A DNA stretch of 64,000 nt from the NCBI GenBank assembly GCA_963855995.1, contig OY979726.1, forward strand, positions 1,762,501-1,826,500, given 5' to 3'. The position numbers and the translations under genes were made by a program. The stretch is from Muricea muricata. Taxonomy: Eukaryota > Cnidaria > Anthozoa > Malacalcyonacea > Plexauridae. The notes under the pieces were generated by a model. It had not been told where the DNA came from and ran no database searches. It saw nothing but the letters and a program-made list of their open reading frames with translations. Positions 23,557 through 38,500 of this stretch are shown here, one piece after another. Every line of letters starts with the position of its first letter. The first letter of the stretch is position 1.

Positions 23557-26500
23557 CTATAAAAACAAAATTAAACATACAGTAAGATCATTTTTAACAG
23601 TATATAACAAGTTAAAAAAGTTAACTTTTGTTATTACTAAAGTGAAGAAACTTATGTCGTTAAACGTTTATAAAGAGGTTTCTAAACCGAACTTCTCATA
23701 CATAAAGATGAAATCTTAAATCCTAAATTCACTGACAAAGTTAAATGTTAGTTTAGTTTAGGTTTCCTCCAGTAGTAACACTGGATCAATAAGAGATGAT
23801 CCTTACTGGACCACTAGGAAGAACAGTTTAGAACTGATAGAACTATCCAGTATAAATAAAGTTAGTTTAGTTTAGGTTTCCTTCTGTAGTAACATTGGAT
23901 CAATAAGAGATGATCCTTATTGGACCTCTAGAAAGAACAGTTTAGAACAGGTAGAGCTATCCAATACAAATAAAGTTAGTTTCGTTTAGGTTTCCTTCTG
24001 TAGTAACACTGGATCAATAAGAGATGATCCTTGCTGGACCTCAAAGTTCTGCATTTCTAAAATTTCCACATTTCAAGAGGTGCAGACATCAAAAATGCAA
24101 TAGTCGCCCACCTAGGACTTGTCTTCCGACCATCTGTGCGGGCCCCAGGCCATCGATGAAATCTTCCAAATGTTGATCGGCGATTTGCTTTCGACCTTGT
24201 ATGACGGATTGGCTGGGTGGAAAATATATAACATGGCATAAACAAGCTTTGATTTTCTAAATCATCGGGTTTTAAGGACACGTTGAAGAAATGACAAAAT
24301 GTCAAATGGTTGACTAAATGCAACTGTGAGCCAAACTTCGGGTTGAAAAACATTTTTTTAGAAAAACATTAAGCCTTTCTTATATCCATGAATAAACTAA
24401 GATTTTGCATATTGAATTATCTGCTAGACTATAATACAACATCACTTGGTGGGATCTTATACGCAAACGAAAACGTCACATACTTCCTGCAAGTTGTCAA
24501 TTTTACTAGTTGTTTCAACTTGTCAACAAGTTACAATAAACTTGTCAATTTTATCAAGTTTTAACAAGTGTGTTAAAATCAGGCTTATTGCAACTTGTCA
24601 TTTGCTGACTTTTTACAACTTGTTGAAATAACTTGCAGCAAGTCTGTGGATAACAAGTTGTGACAATCAACTTGCAACAAGTCTGTTGACAACTTGCAAC
24701 AGACGTGTCGTCAACGAGCTTTCGCAAGTCATGTGAATGCATCCTGATATCGGCTTGTTGATAACAAGCCTGTTGCAAAATGTCAACAAACTTCCGGAAA
24801 CTTGAGCGTCTTCGGCTGTAGAGCATAGCTTCCATCGCAAAATTTCAATTTCCCCACGCGATAAAAAAGCCTTGGCACTACCCACCTGCTCTCAGTACTG
24901 GCAATTGAGCCCGTGATACTACCAATACTTCCGGTCGGGCTCCTGTCACTTGCCAGGGAAGAAGACCTGCTCGACCTGCCGCTCTGAGGCCCGCCCGCAA
25001 GTTCACCTTTCAGGCCCATCTTGCTTGACTTCAGATAGCCGCTGTTGTTTCCAATTTCTCGCAACATGCTCGAGCCAGGCTCGTGAGAACTTCGGCCGTT
25101 CGGGAGCGAGCCCGTGAGTGGCTCGTAAGACCGAGGAGAGTTACTGTTCGTCCGCGAGGGAATGTTTATAGCGGAGGTCTGGAGACGATCGTTTGGAGCG
25201 CCACTGTCACTGTTGCGACGGCGAGGTTCTGGGAAGAAAAACACATGAAATAATTTTCAACGAACACCATATATGCAAAACCTACGGTTGACTCTCAATG
25301 GATTTCAAGCCAGAACAGTTTAGAACTGATAGAGCTATCCAGTATAAATAAAGGTAGTTTAGCTTAGGTTTCCTCCTGTAGTAACACTGGATCAATAAGA
25401 GATGATCCTTACTGGACCTCTAGGAAGAACAGTTTAGAGCTGATAGAGCTATCCAGTATCAATAAAGTTAGTTTAGTTTAGGTTTCCTCCTGTAGTAACA
25501 CTGGATCAATAAGAGATGATCCTTACTGGACCTCTAGGAAGAACAGTTTAGAACTGATAGAGCTATCCAGTATAAATAAAGTTAGTTTAGTTTAGGTTTC
25601 CTCCTGTAGTAACACTGGATCATTAAGACACGATCTTTGCTCGACCTCTAGGAGGAGTTGTTTAAAACTGATAGAGATACTTAGTTTAGTTTAGGTTTTC
25701 TCGCAACATTGGGGATACGGAAATGATTTGTTTTTCTGTTTACCTGAATGTTGGTTTCCTGTTGGCAAGCCTGGTAAAGTTCGCGCCTTTTTAGCTCCAG
25801 GTGAAGAGCGCCCTGAGTTAAAAGAGCCGCTCGGAGATAATCTACCGGAATCTTGACCACTGTCTTGGTAATGTTTGACGCGGTTCAGTCTTGGACTGTA
25901 CACTAGAAAATACGTTATGCGAGCAATGTTAGCTGAGGAAAATGATTTAAGTTTTGTTCAGTTCAGATTACCTGGCCCTTCTTCTTGCGCTAAACGGTCG
26001 CCAAACGGTTTAGCTGCATTTTCTCTTTCAATTTTTTGCTGCAAATCCCGATCATTGCCCAACATTATCCCAGGACCTAGAAAAATAATGAGTTCTAAGT
26101 TAGTATACGCCATTTGTGCATTGTTTATATCACAATTGAGCGTTGACGAAAGCAGAGAAGCGAGAGTTTATAGATGACAATCTCAAATCTCATGTGCTGG
26201 TCAACGAAGAATGTGAATCGATAAAATTTGAAAACAAGAGTTGCATGAGAGTTGACAAGCGAGAGTTTGTATGAGAGTTTTCTCAACGCTCAGGTTTTTA
26301 TCAAACGAGAACAAGAATTGCATGAGAATTGATGACAGTTGAGAAGCAAGAATTTGTATGGGAACGCTCAAGTTCAAATAAAACGAAAACAAGAGTTATA
26401 CACAAGTTGATGAGGGATGATTGGCTTAATTACCACTGGCATTAGCATCTGTCCTGTTAGGAACTCCAGATGGACTCTGAACTGGTGTAGGTGGACCTAG

Positions 26501-29500
26501 GGGACTCGAGTTGTCATCATGGGCTGACAAGGGATACCACACAGGATTACCATCCACACTAGCGTTGGCCATATCAATGAGAACCTGAGATACAAAGTGT
26601 CAAAATGAAATTTATAATTGATCTAGTCTTGTCAAGACTAAATTATCCAGCTTTACACAGCTCTATCAGTTCTAAACTGTTCTTCCTAGAGGTCCAGTAA
26701 GGATCATCTCTTATTGATCCAGTGTTGCTACAGGAAGAAACCTAAACTAAACTAACTTTATTCATACTGGATAGCTCCATCGGTTCTAAACTGTTCTTCC
26801 TAGACGTGCAGTAAGAACCATGATCCAGTGATACTATTGAAGTTCAAGTTATACACAGAACATGGAAAATTGAAGGAAACTAACCTCTCCTAAAAATTCG
26901 CTCTCCCCAGACTTTTTATAGTCCCAAACGGTTATCTCGATTGAACGACCATGAAATTTCTGTGGTCGACAAGGGTAGACGAAGGATTGACTCCATCGCG
27001 GTGATGCTGTTTTTGCGACCGTCTTTGTACGTCGCTTGCTCTGCATACTAAACAACACAAACATTTTATGATCTCGTGGAACAGGATTGCATATGTAAAC
27101 ATTGTGTTCAAATTGGACTTACCTGCGATCAGGCAGCAAGTACACCTTACTGTAAGGGTTCGGCAGTTGACTCGCGTTGTCACGCGTTAAAAGTCCCTCA
27201 GCACTGACAATTGTCACTGTCAAGTTAGCCGCTTCGTGGTCGTAATAAAGCTTAACCTTTAAGGAAAATGAGCATTTCGGTAATCTTTCATGTCAAGCAT
27301 AAACAAATAAACTAGCCCCTAATCTAATCCGCTCAATCCACGGCTAATTCAATCCGCAATTCCAATCTTAATCAACGATTGTATGAAGTAAAAACCTTAC
27401 CCAAAAACTAGTGTTTATAAATTCATATACCTGTATTCGTCCGGTGATATTGTGACTTGATGCTTGCTGTGAAAAAAATAGACGAAGCAAATAAATAAAA
27501 AACCCCATTAAGCTAGATAAACTAAGGTTAGTACCGAAGTAAGGTCAGTAAGTTTAATACCGAAGTAAGGTTAGTACCGAAGCTAGATAAAGTAAGGTTG
27601 AAGGCAAACATAATGAGTCAAAGGCAAAGAAAAGAACTGAACAAATATGACGTCATGATGATGAATTTTTCTCAACTGTTTCCGGCTCCAGTTTCGACGT
27701 GTGCACGATTTCCACTCGAGATTAAGACAGATTAAACCTTCTGAAATGATTCAACATCGCGTGAGCGCCACAAAAAAATAACTGCCCAGTTTACTCCAAC
27801 CAATGCGAAAGCATTGCCACCCTAAATACACATATAAATTACACTTGCTCTTGTCAGGTACCACCGTAGACCAGTAGTCAGAGCATTACACCTATAGTTG
27901 ATGAAGAATTGTTCTCGACTGTTTGAGGCATGGATTTTGACATGTGAATGACTTCCACCAAACACTGACTAACACAAAATCACAATGTCATGTAGAACAC
28001 CCTCATTAAAACACTTACATTGTAATCCTCTCTTGAAACTTTTTGGTTTTGCATATGATTTTCTTTGTCAGCTAATTGAGGACCTTTCGATGTGTCATTC
28101 CAAAACGGTCTGTTGTTCGTCTTGCTGTTCGCGTTTGGTCGATTGTTGTTGGTTGCCTTAGCTCGAGAAATATCTTCTGCTTGTTGACCTTGTGTTGGAA
28201 CCTTATTCCTAAAGAAATCGTACATTGATAGAGCTACCCAGTGTGAGATCATCTTTACTGAACCTTTAGGAAGAACATTTTAGAACAGATAGAGCTATCC
28301 AGTATAAATAAAGTAAGTTTAGTTTAGGTTTCCTCCTGTAGTAACACCGGATCAATAAGAGATGATCCTTACTGGACCTCTAGGAAGAACAGCTTAGAAC
28401 TGATAGAGCTATCCAGTATAAATAAAGTTAGTTTAGTTTAGGTTTCCTCCTGTAGTAACACTGGGTCAATAAGAGATGATCCTTACTGGTCCTCTAGGAA
28501 GAAAAGTTTAGAACTGATAGAGCTATTCAGTATAAATAAAGTTAGTTTAGTTTAGGTTTCCTCCTGCAGTAACACTGGATCAATAAGAGATGATCCTTAC
28601 TGGACCTCTAGGAAGAACAGTTTAGAACTGATAGAGCTATCCAGTATAAATAAAGTTAGTTTAGTTTAGGTTTCTTCCTGCAGTAACACTGGATCAATAA
28701 GAGATGATCCTTACTGGATCTCTAGGAAGAACAGTTTAGAACTGGTAGAGCTATCGTGTTCGAAATGGCTTTAAAAACGTACTTTGGTCTTGAGACAACA
28801 ACATGGAGATCCGGACTCTCTTGCGAATTAGAAATGGCGTCCAAAACATCTTCGAACGTACAGTCAACCAAAGATTGCTCATTCCATTCCACAATCTCAT
28901 CTCCCGGGATCAAACCCGCCTGATCAGCAGGGCTGCCCTCATCCACGTCTGTCACGAATGCTCCTGGTTTATCATTGTCACTAATCTTTCCTCCAACAAC
29001 TTTCAAACCGTACACGGAATATGGATCTGGAAAAGATTGGCTAGCTCAGACATGTAGGTAGCTACCTAAACATTCCTGAAGACAGCAATGTGAAAAGAGA
29101 CTAATCTAAGAATTGTTGAACGTTGAACTCACCATTATCTTGATAAGATCTCTGTTTATTTCGTTTCAACTGAACGACGCCTAAACATTTTCCGTCGTCA
29201 TCAGCTTTAGACCAGCGGATTGAAGAACCATCCTGAAGACAAAGATAGTGTAGGATTGATTTTATCGTTCAAGCTCACGCAACACACATCACATCACACC
29301 GCCCCACATCATACAATACCACGCACCACACCACATCACGTCACACTAAACACCACATTACACCAAACACCACAACATATCGCATCATCCAACATCACGT
29401 CACACCACACACCACATCATCGTACACAAACCACACCACACTACACCAAACAGTAGACCAAGTACCAAACCACATCACATCACTAATTACACCACATATC

Positions 29501-32500
29501 ATACCACACATCACATCACACTAAACACCACACTACATCACATTACCCAAAACATCACATCATCTTACACTACACAACACCATACCATATCACACATTGT
29601 CAAATACCACATTACATCACACCATACCACAGCACCACATCATACCAAAACCCGCATCATACAAACACCATACAAACACCACACTACACAGCACCACACC
29701 ACAAACCACACACCACCATGACATGAAAACCCAACCAATTTCTCAGCCCAATTTCTTACCCCAGCCGTTTGTTGGCCATCTCTTCCCAAATTCTCTCCAC
29801 GATTCCCTCTCCCCCCGGACGGTCGGTACTCGTCGTGCCCATCACGGAAGCTCACTTTCTTATTACTACCTTTCGTGGAGCCCGCGCGTGAACCTTGCGG
29901 GTACTCCCCGTAGTCGCTTCCAGGCGGACTTTCGACGTCATCGTCGGATAACGACGGCCGAGTCGCTAACGGAGTCGTCCGAGGAACGGGGCGAGGACTG
30001 GTGCCGGCACCACGTGGTGTCCCGTAGCCATTATGCCCGCTGTAATTCGGAGCGAGGGAACCTCGGGGTGATACGGGATTCCTACGTACATCATGTGAAC
30101 CTCGGGGACTCCTAGGGGTAAATGCACCCCTCTCGCGATCATGCTGGTCAAAAGAGTTCGACTTTCCCAGTGAGCTACCTAACCTAACTGGACCGTTCTC
30201 TTGAAGGGAAAGTCTTCGTCCTCCGCCATCGTTTAGAAGTGTCTCTATCGTTTCCGCAGGCGTCGCTTCCTGAGACTCGTTCCCAGGACTAAACCATCCC
30301 CCGGTCTTGAGCAATAGCTCTTGTTTCTTTTTGCAGATGACACACACCCAGGAAGACTATGAAAAACAAAGCGAAAAAAAAACTACTACATTGAATGGCG
30401 CTTTTCTTCTTGATACTCTGACACTTTAGGAAGCTGCAAAAATTCCACCCAGGAGGGAAAGAGGGAAGGGGCTGAAAATTCATAACCTGGAATCGGCTTA
30501 CGCTGTTTCCACGGCCCTTCCAAATATGTAAATTTAAGGCGGATTTCCATTCAGTGCAAAATGTCGCGCGATTGACTTTTAGCGAGGGCTTTCTTTTGAA
30601 TTACAAACAGGTAAGCGGAACAAATCTCATTAGCTGTGGTGGACTTCATACATTTCAAAAGAAAGCGCTCGCTAAAAATCGATCGCGCGACATTTTGCAC
30701 TGAATGGAAATCCGCCTTTAGTTTCATAGCCCATAACCACAAAAACCCCATCTCCAACAGTTTCTTGCATCACTTGTGTCAAGATGTACTTTGGTCGCAA
30801 GAAACTGAAAGTTTTTTATATTTATAGCCCCACAAATTTCCAGCGATAGTTTCATGGCCTGTCCCTTATGTCCCCTTCCAGGTGGAATTCATGCTCCCTT
30901 CTAAACTAGACCTCCATGCAAAAAGAAAAAAAACAAATACCGCAAATATGTTTAGTGCTTTTATTATTCATTTTCTTGTGTTTTATTATTAGTTATTATT
31001 TATTTTTTTAACGTATTAGTTTTATTATAAACTAGTTTTATTATAGGTTTTGTTTAACATTGTTTGATTCTTCTATCGTTTAATCTTTCATTGTCAAACT
31101 CTTTCATTTAAAGTGCCTATGAAACGAAATTTTCTCCGACAATTTTCTTATTGCATTAGAAAGATCAGTTAAAATCACTGTATAACTTCTTTGATAGAAT
31201 TTTTGTAACTGCCTTACTTTTCGAGATATTCAATTTTATTTGATTTGAAAATTACCTAACCAGTGACGTCATACTGCATAATGAGCGACTGTTAGATTGC
31301 TTATTTTGTAGCATGTAATTGTGGAAAATAACTAAAACTACACTTACATGTGTGTAGGCTATGTTTAACATCCAGACCTGGGTAGACCTGGGTATTTAGG
31401 TGTTATATCTTGAGCACTTTTTAAATTAATTCAGCTTTTTTGAAAAATGATTATGCAGTATGACGTCACTGGTTAGGTAGTTCTCAAATCAAATAAAATC
31501 TAAACCTAAATCTTTAATATCTCGAAAAGTAAGGCAGTTACAAAAATTCTATCAAAGAAGTTATACAGTGATTTTAACTGATCTTTCCAATGCAATAAGA
31601 AAATTGTTGGAGAAAATTTCGTTTCATAAGCACTTTAATATCTTATTTACTTCAGTTTTTCACTTCCAGTTTACACGCATGAAATTCATTTACTTTGGTT
31701 ATACTCCTCGTGATCATGATCAAGAAAGTATTCGAAGTTTACATTTTAGTTGACATTTATAAATTTTAAAATGTTACATTTAACATTTATTATGTTATTT
31801 TAGTTATAACTTTACTTTAACGTTACATTTTAGCGCATATCTCATTGGACGTAAAATAAAAATTTATATTTACATATAAACAGGTTAAAACATAATTTTT
31901 TACGCGTCTTGGTGTTATGTAATCAGGTGATGTTTGTGGTGTTACTCTGAGTTTATATCAACACTGGGTAAGCTGAAAATATGTCTGACCACGGTGAAAA
32001 ACGAACCTACGACCTTTGGAATGCTAGGGCCCAATGGACCTTAAACCTTTTAGACGGAATTTTGAAAAAATTCATCCGGTACTTCAATATCAACGAAATC
32101 TTAAATGTAAGCATGATTTTTTTTTGTCTTGGTGTTATGCAATCTGGTGAAGATGATTTATATACAGGGTGTCCCAAAAAAAGCGAAGTTCTGCAATCAA
32201 GTTTAGGCAACGAAACTATCGATATTTTGTGTAATTGTGTTACTTAGTATAAAACAATTTTCACTAGAAGAATTACTTTTGCTGTGGAACATTAAACAGT
32301 CTCAAACTATCCATGTGGCACCAAATTATGTGCTTTTTTGGAGCATCTCAAATTGACCACTTGCGCTAAAATTGTTCCAGTGGTTGTATTACTGGCTTCA
32401 AGCCACCCGATCCGAACGTTGTATCCCAATAAAATTATTGTCTCCAATAAATTACTGGGATTGTTAGGGTTAGGGTCAGGGTTGGGGTTTGGGTCAGGAT

Positions 32501-35500
32501 TCATTTTATATGCATGAAATGACAATTCCAGTAACTATTGGAATTATCAAACGTTGTAACCAGTAATTTTATTGGGATACAACGTTCGGATCGGTTGTTC
32601 AAGCAGACAAGGAATACCTTGTTCGAAAGGCAAATGAACAAGCCGTAAAACAAAAAAATAGTCACTTTATATGATCCAGATTTTATTCAGCAATCTATCT
32701 TTGAAGTTCGACTCCGTTTTTTTTGGGACACCCTGTATAATCTAGTCAAACCGACCTGACCGCGTCGCTCAGTTGGCAGAACATTAGGCAAGCATTCCAA
32801 CGGTCGTAGCTTCGATTCCCACCGTGGTCAGGCGTATTTCCCAACTTGCCCGGTGTGGAGATCCACCACAATAATATTAAAATATTTATATGTTATAACA
32901 CGTATTACACCAACCTCCTGACCCAAAGCCAATTGTTTAAAATCTTGAATAAGCGAAGTTAAAAATCCCTGTTGTCATAAGAAAGTTTAAACACTTTTAA
33001 AAATAATTTTAAAATGCAAACTTCAAGCTTTGAATTAGAATTTGTGGGAAAATCCCCAAGGGAACTAAGTTGAAATGAATTTAGTCATTCGGGTTAAAAT
33101 TATTATTCAATTGAAAATGAACATGACCAAGCAGCATACAAAATTGTTGGTCTGATTCAAGTAAATTATAGTTAAACTCTACAAACACTACGACTCATGG
33201 TAAAATAACCCATGTTTGAATGAAGCCAAGATGGCGGAAACTGACGTTCAACAACTAGAAATGTCGTAAACAGTCTCAACACCATTTTCCCAAGCTAAAA
33301 GACAGCTGAAAAAGTGAAGTCAATCTTAGTCAACGGGCTGTCAATCTCCAGACACATATAGTTTTTGCTCCAAGTTGGGACAACCGCGTGTCTGGGAGGA
33401 ATGAAGCTTACTACCATGCAAGTATGTATTAGTTTGTAATCTTCAATCGAAGCGCCTACTTTCTAACTTTATGCAGCCTCAAAACAAAAATCAACTCGCA
33501 ATGCAATACGTGACAAGAACAGGTGTTTGCTTGAGAGCTTTTTCTCGAAATGGGCAAGTGATTATCACTGAGGAAAGAGCCCTTGAAGTGCTGCTACTTG
33601 TAAAACGTGGGCGAGTTAAGTACGTATGTACGCATGAACAGACAGAATAGAGAGATAGGTAACACGCGACGTGAGGATGGGACGAAGCCGCAAAAAAAAA
33701 ACAACTTTCCGTTTTCTTTGCGATGACGTCTTGTTGTTTTCAGACGTGAAAACGTTGTCATGCAGTATTGCGAATAAGGCCACTATATAAGCAGTACAAA
33801 ATGTCTATGACCCCCTATTTTTATGCACTTGACTGGCCAGAATAATGGCGGGACAGCCAGTTCAGCGTTTTTATTGGCCAGAACCTGCATAATTACACAT
33901 GCGTAATGCGACATGCGCAGCGAGACAAACTTCAAAGTGCCCAACTCGAGTGCGGCATTCTGTCTAAATTCTACTCTGCGATGTATTTAGTCACGTCTCT
34001 CTACACAGCAAAAAGCGCCATAAACATGTTGCAAGTTTTCAGCATGTCCGTACAAACTTTTTAACAATTTGAAAAAAAAAACTTGTCAGCTCCACTGAGT
34101 TCCAACAAGTGTGTTAAAATCAGGCTTGTTGCAACTTGTAATTTACAAACTCATTACAACTTGTTGAAATAACTTGCAGCAAGCCTGTGGATAACAAGAC
34201 GTGACAACAAACTTGCAATAAGTCTGTTGACAACTTGGAACAGACGTGTCGTCAACAAGCTGTCTCAAGCCATGCGAACGCATCCTGATATCAGCTTGTT
34301 GACAACAAGTCTGTTGCAAGATGTCAACAGACTTCCTGCACAACTCGAGCGTTTTTGGCTCGGCAGTTGAGCGAAGGGATCTGTCGCTGAACGCAGGTGC
34401 AAAAAACATAAGAAATATGCAACCTATATTAACATATTGAAGACCTTGGTTTGAAAAATAATTAAAACCAAATTAAAAAACAAAAAACTATGCATTTTGG
34501 AATTGATCATATCTGCGTTTTGATGATTTTTTAGTTCGAGCGTCGGGGATAGTGCGGGGTCCCTTCGTCATCGAATTTTTTTTCAGACGAAACACTCAAA
34601 ACCCTTAATTTCTTTTTGTACTGTTCATATGCATTGACGATGCACGTTTGCGATTAAGTTCAACTAAGCCTGTTACCTTTATCAAGTTGCATCAATTCTG
34701 GGAAATTACACTTGATGTGTTCGCCGATTTGCCGTAAGTTGTGGAAACACTTTGCATCGAACTTGGGGGAAAAAGTCTTGACTATCAACTTGCATTAAGC
34801 CTGTTGACAACTTGCAGCATACTTGTTATCATCAAGCTGGAGCAAGCGATGTGAACGCATCCTGATAGCGACTTGATAACTGCAAGGTAACAAACCTGTA
34901 ACAGACTTCATGCAACTTTTTCGTATGGTTCAGTTTGTTTTGATAATCGGTTTTTACGCTAAGTCGTACGCCAGACAGTTATTAGAGCTTAAAAACAGAC
35001 CAATTTTCCTTTCAGAAATGTCGGCTTGACAAAGAAATCGGAAAAAAATTGCCAGACAAACACAAAGGCAAACACAGCACAAAAAATTAATGAATTTCAC
35101 GCAACTACACCAAGATTACTCTCCCCGCACGAAACGCCCGGCGAATAAATATTTTATAACTTTTGCTAACAGCTTAAATTAATGCGGTTAAAAAAATGAC
35201 GACGTTAATATATTTGGCCAACGTAAAATTACTAAGTTTGATATTTCATAAAGGTCGTCGGGAAATTGGAAATTAAACAAAAAAAATACTCAAACTGTTT
35301 TGTCCATGATTGATGTTGTTGAAACATGGCTGATGTGCTCGCACGAAAATCAGACAGCGCATTTGAATTCGGATATTCCGTTTTTGCTCCCGAAAGTATT
35401 TTATAGAAAGATATATTGCTTCGTAGAATATGTTACATACTTTCTGATGTGTTATGAGATTAAACTTATAATTCGGTGGCAATGTCCAAAAAGAAACTTT

Positions 35501-38500
35501 CGTGAAAAAATTAATGATTTGCACAGTATGACTTTTTAATCAAGTGACGAGTGGATGTCTAGCTCGAACAATGAGAAATCTCTAAAAGATACAATGAATC
35601 AAAATTGGGCTAATTTGGTTTCCTGCTGCGATCAGGCTACGTTGTCTGGCGTGAGAATAACGCCGTGGAAAGTTTAAACTCTTACAAAGCATCAAGCATT
35701 TCAGGCTGTTCTAATCAGCTTTACTTTCAGCACAAAATTAAAGGAATGGACAGAAAACGCGATATTGCTGATGATAATCCGTGATGGGGCCCGATAAGTT
35801 TTACTTCGGAACCCTTCACTTCAATACATTTCAGCACTTTATGTTTGCATATTTTAAACAAGAACGACGATGTCTTGGCAACTATCATCTTTTAAGACTC
35901 TTGCTGGGAATACCAAAGCTGAAAAGCAATGCTAAGTGTTTGTTATCCTCAACTGAAAAAGGATTGCATGTTGGTTTCATTGCATTCAATGGTAATTTTC
36001 GGGTTTTTTTAAACCTTTGAAAGATACACAAACATTGGGATGTAAACAGGGACTATTCCTAACCCACGCTGTCAACATTCCCTCTGGGAGGAAACCAGAT
36101 TGACCGGAGAAACCACGACTTTCGGTGAGGCAAACGTATCTCTCTCATATAAATGCAAAGAGAGAATCCTACCCACCCACGCGATTCTCAAACGTGATTC
36201 AAAAGTGTTGCTTTGAAAATTCACTTATCAAAACCGCCTATCCACTAGGCACTGCATTGTTCTTCAAAAGGTGGCTATTAACTTAATCGTATCTTAAGCA
36301 GCCCCTTGTTTATAAGCTTGCAAATATTTCTTCAGAAATCTTCTCTGGACCCCTGGCAGTTCTGATTTCTGAAGTTTTGAAAGAAACAGACAAGTAGAAG
36401 TACAGAAACTAAAACTGAGGGTTAAACTTTAAGTCAGGGTTGGCAATAACCACCTAGCTTTGAGCAACTGGCTCCTGACCGGTAAGAGCCTCCTCTCAAC
36501 ACATATACCACAGTTCTAGTAACCACATAACCCTCAACAACATTACAAATAACCCTTGTCAAAATAACCCTCAACAACACTTCAATAACCCTTAATTGTC
36601 AAAATAACCCTGAACAACACTTCAAATAACCCTTGTCAAAATAACCCTCAAGAACACTTCAAATAACCCTTGTCAAGCAAATTATACCTTACGTCATGTA
36701 GTTTTTTGAATGTCATTGAAAAAAATCGAGACCTATTCAGTCAGTTGGTTAAAAAAATGACAGCGACTGTTACTAAATATAACTACATATGTTTATTAAT
36801 TTTTTAAGTTACGTGTACGTAGCTCCATATTTGTGTGTTATCTAATGCAGTGAGGTTTCTCTTTGTATATCTGTTTGGCTGCATGTTTTTATGCAGATCA
36901 GCATTCCCTCTAATTATTTAATGTATATTTCTAGGTGTATATATTATATGTTTAGCTGCAATCAAACCTTTAATCTCCAAAGCAAAAAAAATATTCTGCT
37001 TGCATTATTCAGCTGGTCCTATGACTTTGCACCCAATTATCAAGTTGTTATTATTTAAAATGGTTTCAATTAAGGAGAAGATCTCCAACAATGAAGAAGA
37101 TCTGTTATTATATTATTACTATAGCACTGATGAAGATCTGAGCTTACGGATCGAAAGCTCTGCAATAATAAATTTACGTGGTGTTTCCACAAAGCTTAAT
37201 AAGTATATTGTATTCACCATGCAAACGTACAAGAAACTTATTAGATCTGTTGTTGTTAAGAAGCAGTAACAAGCAATGATATTAGAAGCTGTCACATGGC
37301 CAGTTTGGTCAAAATTGCATTGGCTTCAACACAGCAAGCATAGAGGAAGCATTTGACCACAAAAGAACATAAACTCATAAGGTCCAGCCAATTGCCAAAA
37401 TTCTCCCTTGGTGCAACAGTCTGAATTTGGAATATGCTGCTAGAAATGTAACTAGAAACAGTTGTGGTTTTTAAAAGCCTGTGTCTGCCTTATTGGTACA
37501 CATGTCGACATTCAAGCTGGGAGGAGTTGAGAGAAATACATCACTCAGGAGTTGCCAAGCAGGAAACGAACCCAGTATGCTGTTGTAATGCACAACTGTT
37601 ACTGGGATTTCAACATGTGCACACTCAAAACTAAGGCACATTTGCCAGTTCAGAATTAATTAAACAACACAAAGCAAAGTGATAGACAAATTTATGTGAT
37701 TCTTTCTCATGTCATTGGTGTTTGTAATCATTTTAATTTTTATTACAGAGGGCCTAAAAAACTGGGGGCTAAACATGGACTTGACAGCTAATCCCCCCTG
37801 CATACATAGGATACACTACCTTGACAAATAAGTAAAAATTTTGATGTTATGCAGCAAACACCCTTCACTAACAAAGGAGCCTCAATTTTTACCTTTTATG
37901 CAGAAAAGTTTTTGATGTGCATTGCTAACACTGGCAAATGTATAATTCAGAATTTTTGACTTACAAGACAATGCTGTATATAGTGTACATTTGAGTTGCA
38001 TTCTAGTTAGAACAGCCCATCTCTACTAGCATGATTAAGCATGACATAATGCCTTGACATCAGGAATCTAGTTATGAGCATGACAATTTCCTGGCCATAA
38101 AAATTTACTAGATATCAGATCAATTATAGCAACCTCAAATAGACAAAAATAACAGCAACAAACTAGTCAGAAGAATTTTTAATTTATAGGAACCTCGTAT
38201 TTCAAGAGTTGATTAAAAGCCTTTGTTGTGAACTTAAAAAAATAACATTAATTCAGACATTTCCCTTGATCCAATCCAACCTGAGATACAGTAGTAAAAC
38301 ATACAGTTCTAATATGGATGGTTTAGTAGTATAACTTTAAATTTACTTTCAGGCTCAAAAGCACAGCCATGACTGACAGACTGCTAAGATGAAAAATTCT
38401 ACTTGTCTGCTTGACAATTTTAACTTGCAACGAGCTTGCAAGTGTACATTATACTAAAGGTGCACAGTTTATAAATTAAGAGAGACTTAATTGATTGCCG

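Noticed and set aside
29597-30115. 172-codon plus-strand frame
   Set aside because: Shadow of RIM exon 3 plus the CAC repeat.
32752-32830. tRNA gene candidate
   Set aside because: Box A and B are present, but the acceptor and other stems do not pair properly and a SINE body follows.
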